49,263 nucleotides of DNA, taken from assembly GCA_018823135.1 (NCBI GenBank), contig JAHJJF010000063.1, positions 1 to 49,263 on the forward strand, given 5' to 3'. The translations under genes were made by a program, and so were the position numbers. The number at the start of each line of letters is the position of its first letter. Position 1 is the first letter of the stretch. This stretch comes from Pseudomonadota bacterium. Its GTDB lineage: Bacteria; Desulfobacterota; Desulfobulbia; Desulfobulbales; CALZHT01. Shown piece by piece: positions 18,434-27,299 of this stretch. The notes under the pieces were generated by a model. That model had not been told where the DNA came from and searched no databases. It saw only the letters and a program-made list of their open reading frames with translations.

Positions 18434-21055
18434 TCAATCATCATTATGCAGTTCTTTTAATTCATATATGAGGGTGAGCGCGTCAAGCGGCGATAAACGG
18501 TCCGGTTGGATCTGCTCCAGGCGTTTACGCAGCGGGTCCTGTTTGCCGGGGAAAAGATTCAGCTGGTTCGGATGCCCGGCGGTCTGCCCCTTTGATGGGG
18601 AAATCCGCGGCGCGCAGTTTTTGTTGAATTCTCCCTGTTCAATATTATGGAGCAGCTCCTTGGCGCGGCTGACAACCCGTTGGGGAACGCCGGCCAAGGC
18701 CGCCACCTGGATGCCGTAGCTTCTGTTGGTGCCGCCGGGCATGAGTTTATGCAGAAAGATAATCGTATCGTTCCATTCGCGCACGGCAATATTATAATTT
18801 TTTACTCGCGGCGAGGTTGCCGCGAGATCGGTGAGTTCGTGGTAATGGGTTGCAAAAATGGTTTTGACCCCTTTACCGTTTTTATTCACCAGGTCCTCGG
18901 CAACCGCCCAGGCAATCGATAATCCGTCAAAGGTGCTGGTGCCCCGGCCGATTTCATCCAGGATAACCAGGCTTCTGTCCGTTGCATTATTCAGGATGTT
19001 TGCGGTTTCGTTCATCTCCACCATAAAGGTTGACTGGCCCATGCGCAGGTTGTCCATAGCGCCCACCCGGGTGAAGATTCTGTCCACGACGCCGATGGTC
19101 GCGGCCTCGGCAGGGACGAAACTTCCCATCTGGGCCATGAGCACGATGAGCGCCGTTTGTCTGAGAACCGTGGATTTCCCCGCCATGTTGGGGCCGGTGA
19201 TAATCAACACCTCGTTGCTGGTCTGGTCAAGATGGGTGTCGTTGGGAACAAAACGGCCCATGGGCAAGGAGAGCTCGATCACCGGATGACGGCCTTCCCT
19301 GATGATGATTTCATCCCCGTCGTTCACCGTGGGTTTAATGTATTTCCGTTTTCTGGCAACCTCGGCAAGGCACGAATAAAAATCAATTCTGGCGATGCAG
19401 GATGCGGTTTGCAGGATCCGCGAGCTCTGTTGGGCGGTTTTTTCGCGGATTGCCGAGAACAAACGGTATTCAAGGTCAAGCCGTTTTTCCTGAGCCCCGG
19501 AAACTTTTTCTTCGAATTCTTTGAGTTCCGGGGTGATAAAGCGTTCGGCATTTACCAGGGTCTGTTTGCGGATGAAATAATCCGGGACGTTGGCAAGCTG
19601 GCCCTTGCTGACCTCGAGATAATAGCCGAAAACCCGGTTGAAGCCGACCTTGAGATTATTGATGCCGGTACGTTTTTTTTCTGACGCCTCAAGGGAGGCG
19701 ATCAGGCTCTTGCCGTCTTTGAGGATTGAGATGATCTCATCAAGTTCAGCATCGTGGCCGGCCTTGATCAGGCCGCCGTCACGGATTGTTATTGGCGCGT
19801 CTTCGCGGATGCTTGTTTCCAGCAGCTCATGGATATCGGCTAATTCATCAATGTGGTCGTGAATTTCCCCCAGGAGGCCAACGCATCCTGCAAGGGAGTT
19901 TTTCAGCATGGGCAGTTGCGCCAGCGATGATTTAAGGGCGGTGAGGTCGCGGGCATTGCCGCTGCCAAGCACGATGCGGCTGTTAAGTCGTTCAAGATCA
20001 TAAACCTTGCCGAGCATTTCCCGCAACGATTCCCGGAAGGCGGTCTCGGTATAGAGATGTTCCACCGCATCAAGGCGGTTATTTATCGCATCGATATTCT
20101 GTAAAGGGAAGAACAGGCTCTTTTTCAGGAGTCTGGCGCCCATGGGGGTTCTGGTTTGATCCAGGGTGGCCAGCAGGGTCCCTTCGCGTCTTGCTCCGAC
20201 TATGGTCTGGGTGAGTTCCAGATTGCGCCGCGAGGCTTCATCGAGCTTCATTGCATCAGCAATATCAAATGGTGCAATCTTTTCCACATGGGAGAGATCG
20301 GTTTTCTGGGTTTCATGGAGATAGGCAAGCAGCGCGCCGGCTGCGGCCACCCCTGATTTCATATGCTCACAGCCGAAACCGGCCAGGTTTGCGGTTTTAA
20401 AATGATCAAGGAGGGTCTCTTTGGCATTGTCCCGTTGGAAAATGGTGGCCGGCCGTCTGGTCAGGCAGATCTCCGGTAATGCCACGGAAAAGGCGGCTGC
20501 ATTTTTTTCATCAATTGTCTCTTCCAAAAGGAGTTCTGACGGCGCCATGCGTTGCAGTTCGTCCAGCAACTCGTCCATACCCTGCCGTTCGGTAACCAGA
20601 AATTCACCGGTGGAGAGATCAAGAATACTCAATCCCCAGGTGGTTTTAAGGCAGACCGCCGCAAGATAGCGGTTGCTCTTGTCATCGAGGATCTGGTCGT
20701 CGGTGACCAGGCCCGGGGTGATTACCCGGACTACTTCCCGCTTGACCACGCCTGTTGCGGTTTTCGGATCTTCCACCTGTTCGCAGACCGCCACCTTGAA
20801 TCCGGCATTGACCAGCTTGGCAAGATAGCCGCTTGCGGCATGATGGGGCACGCCGCAGAGCGGCACCCGGTTTGCATCGTCTTTGCCGCTGCGGGAGGTA
20901 AGGGTGATGCCGAGAACCCGGGATGCTGTTTTGGCATCGTCAAAAAACATTTCATAGAAATCGCCCAGCCTGTAGAAAAGAATAGCGTCCTGGTGTTGTT
21001 CCTTTATATCCAGGTATTGACGCATCATCGGGGTTATCTGGGGTGCTTTGGACAT
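18434..21055 (-). CDS. mutS: DNA mismatch repair protein MutS
   Basis: MutS recognises mismatched bases and recruits MutL. The N-terminal mismatch-reading loop FYE is present (FYRLGDFYEMFF, about residues 28-39). The ATPase has Walker A GPNMAGKST (about 623) and Walker B LVILDEIGRGTSTFDG, followed by the His switch in ATHYHEL. The C-terminus ends in a helix-turn-helix and dimer tail. Full length, 873 aa. It lies 5 bp downstream of the HIT gene and is probably in one operon with it. No mutL is in the window. Confidence 0.98.
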   Translation of the reverse strand: MSKAPQITPMMRQYLDIKEQHQDAILFYRLGDFYEMFFDDAKTASRVLGITLTSRSGKDDANRVPLCGVPHHAASGYLAKLVNAGFKVAVCEQVEDPKTATGVVKREVVRVITPGLVTDDQILDDKSNRYLAAVCLKTTWGLSILDLSTGEFLVTERQGMDELLDELQRMAPSELLLEETIDEKNAAAFSVALPEICLTRRPATIFQRDNAKETLLDHFKTANLAGFGCEHMKSGVAAAGALLAYLHETQKTDLSHVEKIAPFDIADAMKLDEASRRNLELTQTIVGARREGTLLATLDQTRTPMGARLLKKSLFFPLQNIDAINNRLDAVEHLYTETAFRESLREMLGKVYDLERLNSRIVLGSGNARDLTALKSSLAQLPMLKNSLAGCVGLLGEIHDHIDELADIHELLETSIREDAPITIRDGGLIKAGHDAELDEIISILKDGKSLIASLEASEKKRTGINNLKVGFNRVFGYYLEVSKGQLANVPDYFIRKQTLVNAERFITPELKEFEEKVSGAQEKRLDLEYRLFSAIREKTAQQSSRILQTASCIARIDFYSCLAEVARKRKYIKPTVNDGDEIIIREGRHPVIELSLPMGRFVPNDTHLDQTSNEVLIITGPNMAGKSTVLRQTALIVLMAQMGSFVPAEAATIGVVDRIFTRVGAMDNLRMGQSTFMVEMNETANILNNATDRSLVILDEIGRGTSTFDGLSIAWAVAEDLVNKNGKGVKTIFATHYHELTDLAATSPRVKNYNIAVREWNDTIIFLHKLMPGGTNRSYGIQVAALAGVPQRVVSRAKELLHNIEQGEFNKNCAPRISPSKGQTAGHPNQLNLFPGKQDPLRKRLEQIQPDRLSPLDALTLIYELKELHNDD

Positions 21056-21060
21056 GATCG

Positions 21061-21561
21061 TTAATCGCTCTTTTCCAGTAACCGCCGGAAATCAGGCAGC
21101 AGTTTGTCAAAGGTGTTTTCAATATGTTCGGGGATGGTTTTAAGATCAGCAAGCACTGCCATGAAATTATGATCCCCTTCCCAGCGCGGCACGATGTGGA
21201 AATGCAGATGGGCGGCAATTCCCGCCCCGGCTGTTTTGCCGAGATTCAGGCCGATATTGATGCCAGCCGGGTTCAAATGCTTTCTGATGATTGAAACGGC
21301 TTGCTGCAGCAGGCCCATCAATGAGGCGTTTTCTTCCGGGGCAAGATCGCAGATATCGGCTATATGCCTTGCCGGGGCGACAAGCAGGTGGCCGTTGGCA
21401 TAGGGAAAACGATTCATCAGCACCACTGTGGTCCTGTCCCGGTAAAGCATGAGGTTCTGCTTGTCGTGTCGCTGCTCTGCTGCGCAATCAAAGATGCATT
21501 CCTTTTGGCCTTCTTTGCCAAGGACATACTCCATTCTCCACGGTGTCCACAAGGGTTTCAT
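21061..21561 (-). CDS. HIT family nucleotide hydrolase or phosphorylase
   Basis: Histidine-triad proteins act on dinucleoside polyphosphates or nucleoside phosphoramidates. The triad HLHFHIVPRW is at about residues 118-127, with the family lead-in NGHLLVAPARH. The opening WTPWRMEYV is typical of the AP4A phosphorylase-like branch found in many bacteria. GAGGTG precedes the ATG, and the start overlaps the upstream phosphoesterase stop by 4 bp (ATGA). 166 aa. Confidence 0.93.
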   Translation of the reverse strand: MKPLWTPWRMEYVLGKEGQKECIFDCAAEQRHDKQNLMLYRDRTTVVLMNRFPYANGHLLVAPARHIADICDLAPEENASLMGLLQQAVSIIRKHLNPAGINIGLNLGKTAGAGIAAHLHFHIVPRWEGDHNFMAVLADLKTIPEHIENTFDKLLPDFRRLLEKSD

Positions 21562-22055
21562 AATTTCGGCACCTCATAAATATGCGCTGAAAGCTTTTCG
21601 CCGATTTGAAGAATTGCATAGGTGCCTGCGGCCCCCCAGCGGCCGGTGGCGCGAAAACTGCCGGGATTGATAATCAGTTGAGAGCCGATTCTGTGGCAGA
21701 CGGCACGATGCGTATGGCCATAGACTATACAATCAGCTTCGGGAAATTCGTCCATGAGATGCTCTTCCAGGTCATGATAAAAGCCGGCCCCGTGGGTAAG
21801 GCCTATCCTGACTCCCTGGATTGTAACGATTTTTTTCTTCGGCAGGGAGTCAAGGGTTGAAAAGGAACACATGTTTCCATGAACCGCATGAAGCTCTTTT
21901 CCCTTGAATACCTCAAGAATACTCATTTCCGTGAGGTCGCCGGCGTGCAGTATGGCGGAAGTGTCAGCAAAGCATTCTTCTGCAAGTTTCCGGAACAGTT
22001 CGGTTGGGCGATCAAGATGCGTATCGGACAGGATGCCGACCTTGACGGTTTTCAT
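21558..22055 (-). CDS. YfcE/MJ0936-type metallophosphoesterase
   Basis: This is a small cytoplasmic phosphodiesterase of the YfcE family. The metal motifs are SDTHLD (residues 10-15), HAGD (about 39), GNM (about 59), THGAGF (about 88) and GHTHRA (about 114). The third motif reads HGNMCS where many relatives have GNCD, so the usual Asp is absent. It is the first gene of the run leading to hit, mutS and the amidase. The physiological substrate is unknown. Confidence 0.9.
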   Translation of the reverse strand: MKTVKVGILSDTHLDRPTELFRKLAEECFADTSAILHAGDLTEMSILEVFKGKELHAVHGNMCSFSTLDSLPKKKIVTIQGVRIGLTHGAGFYHDLEEHLMDEFPEADCIVYGHTHRAVCHRIGSQLIINPGSFRATGRWGAAGTYAILQIGEKLSAHIYEVPKL

Positions 22056-22194
22056 TTGCTGGACACTGTCTAACCTATTAGTATTACCTGAAAAAACATT
22101 AACTCATGATAATATAGTCAGAAACAAATCACAACCGCTATAATCACAGGGGCCAAGGAGATGGTTTTTTTTCCTGAAAAGAGTAGAAGATGAA

Positions 22195-22224
22195 AACCCC
22201 GGTGGAGAGATCTCCATCGGGGTT
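22195..22224 (-). terminator. Hairpin terminator after the PEP-CTERM gene
   Basis: AACCCCGGTGGAGA (22195-22208) pairs with TCTCCATCGGGGTT (22211-22224) at 13 of 14 positions with a 2-nt centre. On the minus strand it is followed by a short T run (TTTTC), so it can end transcripts from the PEP-CTERM gene 118 bp upstream. The rest of 22056-22342 has no visible gene. Confidence 0.65.
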
Positions 22225-22342
22225 GAGTTTCTTCAATATAAACAGAGTATGGCCGTCAAGACCAGGATACGCGAACAATGAAAATCATGGAGAAGCGGCA
22301 TGTTCCTGGAAGAAATGTCCCGCTTTTCGCAAGGTGATCAGC

Positions 22343-23059
22343 TTATTTGCTGTGCAGTGTTGGCCTTCTCAGGCAGGCGAGTCCAAGAAGCCCTGACCCG
22401 AACAAAACCAATGTTGCGGGCTCAGGCACCGAGCTTGTCGTTGGTGCCGGTTCAGACTCCGCGCTTGTCATCGAATAAGTTCCTAGGGGAAAGGGGGTGG
22501 AAGAGCTAGAGTTGGTTGATTCATTATCCAAGGCATTGGGGCCGCTAAAAAACCACTCCGATATGTCAAAGGTAGTTGAGTTGCTTCCGCCGGTATTATT
22601 ATTTCTATAGGCCCATCCATCCAGATACTCCCATGGCTGTCCCGTGCCATCAACATTGATATCACCGAACACATCGACAACAGAGCCGTTCTCGAAAAGC
22701 TCAATTGCATCATCGCCATTGATATTAGTGGCTCCGCTTATAAAACTTGGAGTAAATCCGAAAAAAGTATTAAAAAATGGCTCCTCAGAAGCAACATATA
22801 AAAAATCACCGGCAGTTGCTGAGCCAGAAAAAGTAAATTCCTCTCCATCCGTGCCGCCGCCATTATTTGCCGAGCCAAACCCATAAATACTCAAGTCTGC
22901 GATATCATTGAGCACATAAAATTCAATTGCCTTGGGTGTTCCCCCCTCGAGCGGGCCATCAAACACCCCGCTGATAATCATATTTGTTGCCTGTGCCGTG
23001 CCGTTTGCACAAAACAAAAACAACCCCAGAACCAATCCCGCCAGATAATTTTTCTTCAT
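22343..23059 (-). CDS. Exported PEP-CTERM sorting-domain protein with a lamin-tail-like core
   Basis: PEP-CTERM proteins are cut and moved to the cell surface by an exosortase in exopolysaccharide-making Gram-negative bacteria. The C-terminus has the full tripartite signal: VPEP, a hydrophobic helix (ATLVLFGSGLLGLACL) and RR. An N-terminal signal peptide (residues 1-24, ending AQA) is also present. The core (GGTPKAIEFYVLNDIADLS) resembles a lamin-tail-like beta domain seen on exported bacterial proteins. A Ser/Thr/Asn-rich stretch precedes the PEP motif. A strong GGAGG precedes the ATG with a 6-bp gap. The exosortase itself is not in the window. Confidence 0.9.
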   Translation of the reverse strand: MKKNYLAGLVLGLFLFCANGTAQATNMIISGVFDGPLEGGTPKAIEFYVLNDIADLSIYGFGSANNGGGTDGEEFTFSGSATAGDFLYVASEEPFFNTFFGFTPSFISGATNINGDDAIELFENGSVVDVFGDINVDGTGQPWEYLDGWAYRNNNTGGSNSTTFDISEWFFSGPNALDNESTNSSSSTPFPLGTYSMTSAESEPAPTTSSVPEPATLVLFGSGLLGLACLRRPTLHSK

Positions 23060-23143
23060 TTTTTCCTCCTTCGTGTTGAAGTTTGATCATTCACTGAAAG
23101 GCAGACAGGATCTTCCGGTGAATCTTGATTATTTCGGGAAGAC

Positions 23144-23172
23144 TCCCGGCAGTTCCGCATGAACTGCCGGGA
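23144..23172. repeat. Perfect 12-bp inverted repeat
   Basis: TCCCGGCAGTTC (23144-23155) and GAACTGCCGGGA (23161-23172) are exact reverse complements around a CGCAT loop. No T run follows on either strand, so it is not a standard terminator. It lies about 85 bp before the PEP-CTERM ATG and may be an operator, a leader hairpin or an mRNA-end stabiliser. Confidence 0.6.
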
Positions 23173-23337
23173 TAGCAGTGCTTTTCCCTATTAAAGAAAC
23201 AGAGTTAGTTATGTGCATTCCCGACAGAATCGACGAAGTGCGAGCATTGCGAATCCATAAATAAGGATTGCTTTTCAGGTATATATCTAATTGATAACAC
23301 TGAAAAAGCTGCTAAACTCAAGAGAAAGAGGAGTTTA

Positions 23338-23421
23338 ATGCAGACGCATCAAGGAGAACTCGTTCGTCAGGCAAAAAGGACTGAAACAAGTTTGCAGGCA
23401 TTAGTCAACAAAAAATGTTAG
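23338..23421 (+). CDS. Possible 27-residue peptide or remnant of a helix-turn-helix gene
   Basis: An open frame of 27 codons starts with ATG after GAGGAG with a 4-bp gap, a strong ribosome-binding site. The start MQTHQGELVRQAKRTETSLQ looks like the first helix of small XRE-like DNA-binding proteins, but it stops before the recognition helix. A second frame stays open downstream without family likeness. It may be a decayed gene, a leader peptide or chance. Confidence 0.3.
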   Translation: MQTHQGELVRQAKRTETSLQALVNKKC

Positions 23422-23491
23422 GCAATAGGGAAAAATTGAAGAAAATGATGCAAATGATCATTTTGAGTTTCGTATTTCGCTGACCTTCCAC

Positions 23492-25879
23492 CTAGCGGAT
23501 TCCTTCGGCCAGTTTTCTGAACTGCAGGTTGTAATACATCTCGAGATACCGTTTTGTTTCCTGGCGGTCAAGATCGGTGACATAATGCCAGAAACCGTAA
23601 ATACATGAAAGGGTGAGAAGCTTGCTGGCATAAAGCTTCCAGGTATAATGACTTTCGACACGTTTAATCCCGGCCCCCGAAATTTCATCCCAGTAGCCGG
23701 AGTTGCTCCGGCATCGCTTAAAAAAGGTGGAGATGATTTCTGCAGCCCGTCCACCATGGTTGGGGTCTACATGAAAACCGGATCTGCCGTCTTCAATAAT
23801 TTCCAGAGGCCCGCCATGGCACGTTGCAAAGGTCGGCAAGCCGGAGATCATCGCTTCGATTACAGTGAGCCCGAAGGCCTCGAAAAGGGCGGGCTGGACA
23901 AAAATCCCGTGGCAATCGGCAACAAAACGGTACAGCTCACCGGCAAGGGTTTTATCCAGCCGGGTGCCCAGCCAGCGCACCTGACCATCCAGGGAATATG
24001 TATCCATCAATTCATGGAAGGAGCGGATCTGCTGGGCTTCTTCCTCATCATCGGAAAGCGAAGCATCAATATTGCCTGCAACAATCAAAAGATTGGCCTG
24101 CTCCCGAAGCTCCGGGTTTTCAGCGTACCATTTTACCAGGCCGGTGAGGTTTTTTATCCTGTCCAGGCGGGCCATGGAAAAAATAATAGGTTTTTCCGGG
24201 TCGTTTAATATGCCCCGGGAATTTGTCCGGTTCTCCCGGCCAAAGACCATTGCTTGAATTTCAGGGTGAAGCCCGGTAAGTCTTCGTGGGCTTTCACTGT
24301 AGGGGAAGTAGATCTCGGCATCGGCACCGGGAGAGACGATATTGAATTTTGGATCAAAGACATCAATGCCGTTTACCACCCTTTGCAGACCCGGCATGCT
24401 GAAGGCGCTGTAACTTTCGTATTGCCCCACCACCTCTTCGCTGCCGGCAATCTCCTGATAGGTGCTGGTAATGATGAAATTGGCTGAATTCATGGCAATG
24501 AGATCCGCAGTAAACTGGCAGGAAAAATTGTACTGCTTTTCAAGATCCTTCCAGAACAGCGCCGAATAGAGATATTTGGTTTTTTCAAGGGCATGGGCAA
24601 TGGTGCACTGCGTGACTTTAAGGCGCTGTGCAAGAAGATATGAGACAAGATTGCCGTCGGAATAGTTGCCGATAATCAGGTCCGGCCTGCCCATGAGCTC
24701 GGCAACTATTTCTTTTTCGGCCTCAACGGTAAAGCCCTCTAGGTAGGGCCAGACATGAAAGCGTGAGATCCACTGGGGGATAATTTCTCCTGCAGGATTA
24801 CGGAAGGGAACCCGGATAATTTTGGCGTTTTCGGTTCCGGCAATCTTTTCCACCTTCTGGTCGCAGGACGTCCCATTGGACTCCGGGATAAGCCGGGTGA
24901 CAACCAGCAATTGCGGCTCAATGGCCAGGCCCTGATCATACAGGCGCAGGCGCATTTCTTTTTCAAGGGCCCTGACCTGGTCAAGGATATAAACAACCTG
25001 GCCTCCGGTATCCGGCAAACCAAGGACATTTTCCTGGCCAAAAAAACCGTGCGGGGAAAGGATCACCATGCTGAAAATCATCGGAATGCTCCCCAGGAAT
25101 TTTTCAAGATTACTGGGTTCCGGGGCCTCAAGGATATCCGACAGCAGGGTTATCTTGGCAAGCATCTGTTCAATGGTCCGACCCCAGCCCGGCTCAAAAC
25201 CCAAAGTCTGAAGGTCATCGGCAACATCATTCCAGGTCGCTTCCGGGCTTTTCGTCTGCAGAAAATCTTCCGCCATGCCCAATGCCTCGCGTAATTCCTG
25301 CACATCGTTGATGCGCTTGTTCAGCATCAATTGCATCCCTTTATGGGAATGAACCTGAAGAAACTCCAGAAGATGTTTATCCCCTTTGCCCAGATCGTCG
25401 AACAGGCGACTTGAGAGATGGCGGTTGAGATATTCGACGCCGGAGCCGATGGAACGCTTTTCCCTGAGCTTGGGAAAGCCTCGTTCAAAGGGATCGAAAT
25501 CGATTTCCAGGGTCCAGTCGTCATTAGTATCCCGGCCGGTGACAAAGCTTTCCTTGTGCTGCAAAAATTTGGTGGTTGAGATCTCTTCGATTTCCATTAG
25601 CTCGACATGCAGCCGCAGATACACCCATTGTGCCACCCGCGGGCGAACCGCAAAATAGATCCACGGAGATTCTGCGGTTGCTTCCTGGGCAGTGCGGATC
25701 ATCTGGGCAAATGGTGATTGCAGCAGGGTATTATTATTGGTTTCCTGGGCATGGCGGGTCATCACATCCATAAGATCCGAGCGTAAAAGATGGGGTCGGT
25801 CAAAGGCAAGATAGCGACGGACAAGGACATAGACAGCATCGCGGTTGTTCTGAATGTACTCTTTAAGATTGTTTAACAT
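23492..25879 (-). CDS. Sucrose synthase
   Basis: Sucrose synthase reversibly converts sucrose and a nucleoside diphosphate to fructose and NDP-glucose, supplying sugar nucleotides for glycan or glycogen synthesis. The start is placed at 25879 (MLNNLKEYI) because AGGA lies 7 bp upstream and the resulting 795 aa match the family; the frame is open 54 codons further. The N-terminal regulatory region covers about 1-260. The GT-B core includes [20 protein letters not shown] (about 280-300) and the nucleotide-sugar motif [20 protein letters not shown] (about 670-690). No sucrose-phosphate synthase or phosphatase is nearby. The neighbour is a PEP-CTERM gene, a pairing that could reflect exopolysaccharide metabolism (inference). 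Confidence 0.95.
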   Translation of the reverse strand: MLNNLKEYIQNNRDAVYVLVRRYLAFDRPHLLRSDLMDVMTRHAQETNNNTLLQSPFAQMIRTAQEATAESPWIYFAVRPRVAQWVYLRLHVELMEIEEISTTKFLQHKESFVTGRDTNDDWTLEIDFDPFERGFPKLREKRSIGSGVEYLNRHLSSRLFDDLGKGDKHLLEFLQVHSHKGMQLMLNKRINDVQELREALGMAEDFLQTKSPEATWNDVADDLQTLGFEPGWGRTIEQMLAKITLLSDILEAPEPSNLEKFLGSIPMIFSMVILSPHGFFGQENVLGLPDTGGQVVYILDQVRALEKEMRLRLYDQGLAIEPQLLVVTRLIPESNGTSCDQKVEKIAGTENAKIIRVPFRNPAGEIIPQWISRFHVWPYLEGFTVEAEKEIVAELMGRPDLIIGNYSDGNLVSYLLAQRLKVTQCTIAHALEKTKYLYSALFWKDLEKQYNFSCQFTADLIAMNSANFIITSTYQEIAGSEEVVGQYESYSAFSMPGLQRVVNGIDVFDPKFNIVSPGADAEIYFPYSESPRRLTGLHPEIQAMVFGRENRTNSRGILNDPEKPIIFSMARLDRIKNLTGLVKWYAENPELREQANLLIVAGNIDASLSDDEEEAQQIRSFHELMDTYSLDGQVRWLGTRLDKTLAGELYRFVADCHGIFVQPALFEAFGLTVIEAMISGLPTFATCHGGPLEIIEDGRSGFHVDPNHGGRAAEIISTFFKRCRSNSGYWDEISGAGIKRVESHYTWKLYASKLLTLSCIYGFWHYVTDLDRQETKRYLEMYYNLQFRKLAEGIR

Positions 25880-26215
25880 GTTGGAATCCTGGGGTTGATG
25901 GTAAAAAAGAAAAGGCATGGCTGCCTGCGAAAAAAAGTGTCGAGTATATGAAATTTTTTGGCGAGAGTTGCGTTGTATAAAAAAAGTTGAAACAGAATTA
26001 TCGGATAAGGTTATTCTTTCATTGTTGAACCGGTTTGTCAAAATCCTTTATGAAAATTTTCCTTTCACAAAAATGACATTTCCTCTATAAGCTTTTTTAG
26101 GGAAGGATTTGAAACGTGAAATAAATGTTATGTTTTGCATCGGTCCTCTGCTGCTCAGCATATATTTCGGAGCGGGAGAAGAGTGTCTGGGAAACAATTT
26201 TTTGGAGGGAAAAAA
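25880..26215. other. Divergent promoter region between sucrose synthase and a small exported protein
   Basis: This 336-bp gap contains the non-coding start extension of the sucrose synthase frame and AT-rich sequence. Apart from the possible promoter at 26013-26041, nothing was recognised. Confidence 0.4.
26013..26041 (-). promoter_or_regulatory. Possible sigma70 promoter for sucrose synthase
   Basis: On the minus strand TTGACA (26041-26036) is followed after 17 bp by AAGAAT (26018-26013). The -35 is perfect and the -10 is weak. Transcription would begin near 26006 and give a leader of about 127 nt before the 25879 start. Confidence 0.35.
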
Positions 26216-26716
26216 ATGTGGAAGTCTATCAGGGAATTTTGTGTTGTGTGCGTGGTTTTTTTTGTAACACTTACTGCGACAGCTGGTTTTGCGGCGGCGG
26301 AATGGAACGAATATCGGTCGGAAAAATATGGATTCATCATGTTGGTGTTGAGTAATACCACCATCCAGGAAAAAGTAGCAGGCCCATGGGGCGGACTGTA
26401 TGCCATCGATGAGGGGGTCGAGGTCTGGGGAATGGCCAGACTTGGAGAAAAGGCAACCGCTGAAGCGATGGAAAAGTTTGGCGTTGAACTGACAGGAGTT
26501 GCTGCAGGCAGTTGGCAACAGGTTAGCAGCGGCAGCGGCAATGGCTGGGAATGGTTCCGCACCGTTAAGGCAATGCAGGGCGCCAGATCGGTTTTTGGCG
26601 GATACGGAGTTGGCCCTAAGGGAAGCTATTTGATGCTGATCAGGACCACGGCTGAAGATTTTAAGGAAAATGAATCAGACTATATGGATTGGTACGGCAG
26701 TATAAGGCTTGAGTGA
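26216..26716 (+). CDS. Small exported protein of unknown function
   Basis: This 166-residue protein begins at ATG 26216 with GGAGGG 6 bp upstream; the longer open frame from 26135 lacks such a site. A signal peptide covers about residues 1-28 (MWKSIREFCVVCVVFFVTL, cleavage near GFAAA). The mature part (WNEYRSEKYGFIMLV, then GPWGGLYAIDEGVEVWG) is compact and mixed alpha/beta, with no motif I can name. It resembles short periplasmic proteins with the 'y.s.kygFsi..P' opening. It is a lone plus-strand gene in a minus-strand region, with its own terminator. Confidence 0.8.
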   Translation: MWKSIREFCVVCVVFFVTLTATAGFAAAEWNEYRSEKYGFIMLVLSNTTIQEKVAGPWGGLYAIDEGVEVWGMARLGEKATAEAMEKFGVELTGVAAGSWQQVSSGSGNGWEWFRTVKAMQGARSVFGGYGVGPKGSYLMLIRTTAEDFKENESDYMDWYGSIRLE

Positions 26717-26740
26717 CAGGTCTTTTGACGCCTGCTATTT

Positions 26741-26778
26741 ATCCCCATCCGGCATGGCGCCGGATGGGGATTTTTTTA
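26741..26778 (+). terminator. Rho-independent terminator
   Basis: ATCCCCATCCGGC (26741-26753) pairs exactly with GCCGGATGGGGAT (26759-26771) around a 5-nt loop and is followed by a T7 run. It ends the plus-strand gene just upstream. Its distal end touches the 3' end of the convergent DUF167 gene. Confidence 0.92.
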
Positions 26779-27078
26779 TTGAATTTCTTTTTCAAGAATT
26801 CCATATGCATCGTCCAGTGTAATGCCAGAGAGGACAAAGAGTTTGTTTCTGTTTTGGCTGCCGCTTTTTAAGGTGACTGCGGATTTGGGGATTTTGAAGA
26901 GTTTTGCCAGGGTGGAAATTACAGCGGTGTTTGCTTTGCCGTCCACCGGCGGGGCGGTAATGCAGATTTTAACTGCATCGCCATGAAGTCCGGAAATTTG
27001 GTTTTGAGAAGCCCTGGGCTGGACATAGATGCGGATTGAGATGGAACCATCCTTCTCCTGCCGCAAGTATTCGATCAT
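26776..27078 (-). CDS. DUF167 (YggU) family protein
   Basis: This is a 100-residue member of the widely conserved YggU family, whose role is not settled. The family core is clear: IYVQPRASQNQISGLHGD (about 17-34), then APPVDGKANTAVISTLAKLF (about 43-62) and LKSGSQNRNKLF (about 70-81). In many bacteria it sits with yggT, as here, where divIVA and yggT lie upstream. The 221 bp between it and divIVA have no recognisable gene. Confidence 0.95.
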   Translation of the reverse strand: MIEYLRQEKDGSISIRIYVQPRASQNQISGLHGDAVKICITAPPVDGKANTAVISTLAKLFKIPKSAVTLKSGSQNRNKLFVLSGITLDDAYGILEKEIQ

Positions 27079-27299
27079 TTACCGCTATCCTGCATATTTC
27101 ATGTATAGTTTTGAAATGTTCTGACTAGTTTCTGTCCATATATGGTCTACGGGGTTTGCTTTCCTGATCTTGAACACAAGGCCTTCTTTCTGAACAGACG
27201 CTAACAATTTATTTTCAGAATATTATCACAGCCTTATTCAAGTAAAATCAAGGTTGCAGTCCGCACTAAAAAAGTAACTGGTGAAATATGCTGGCGATT

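Larger units (their letters stand above)
23060..23491. other. 432-bp gap between sucrose synthase and the PEP-CTERM gene
   Basis: This gap holds the PEP-CTERM promoter region, the perfect hairpin at 23144-23172 and a 27-codon open frame at 23338-23421 with a good ribosome-binding site. No T-rich terminator is seen directly after the sucrose synthase stop. No RNA gene was recognised. Confidence 0.5.

Noticed and set aside
26048-26562. Minus-strand frames over the small exported protein
   Set aside because: They overlap the real plus-strand gene, which has a signal peptide, a strong ribosome-binding site and its own terminator.
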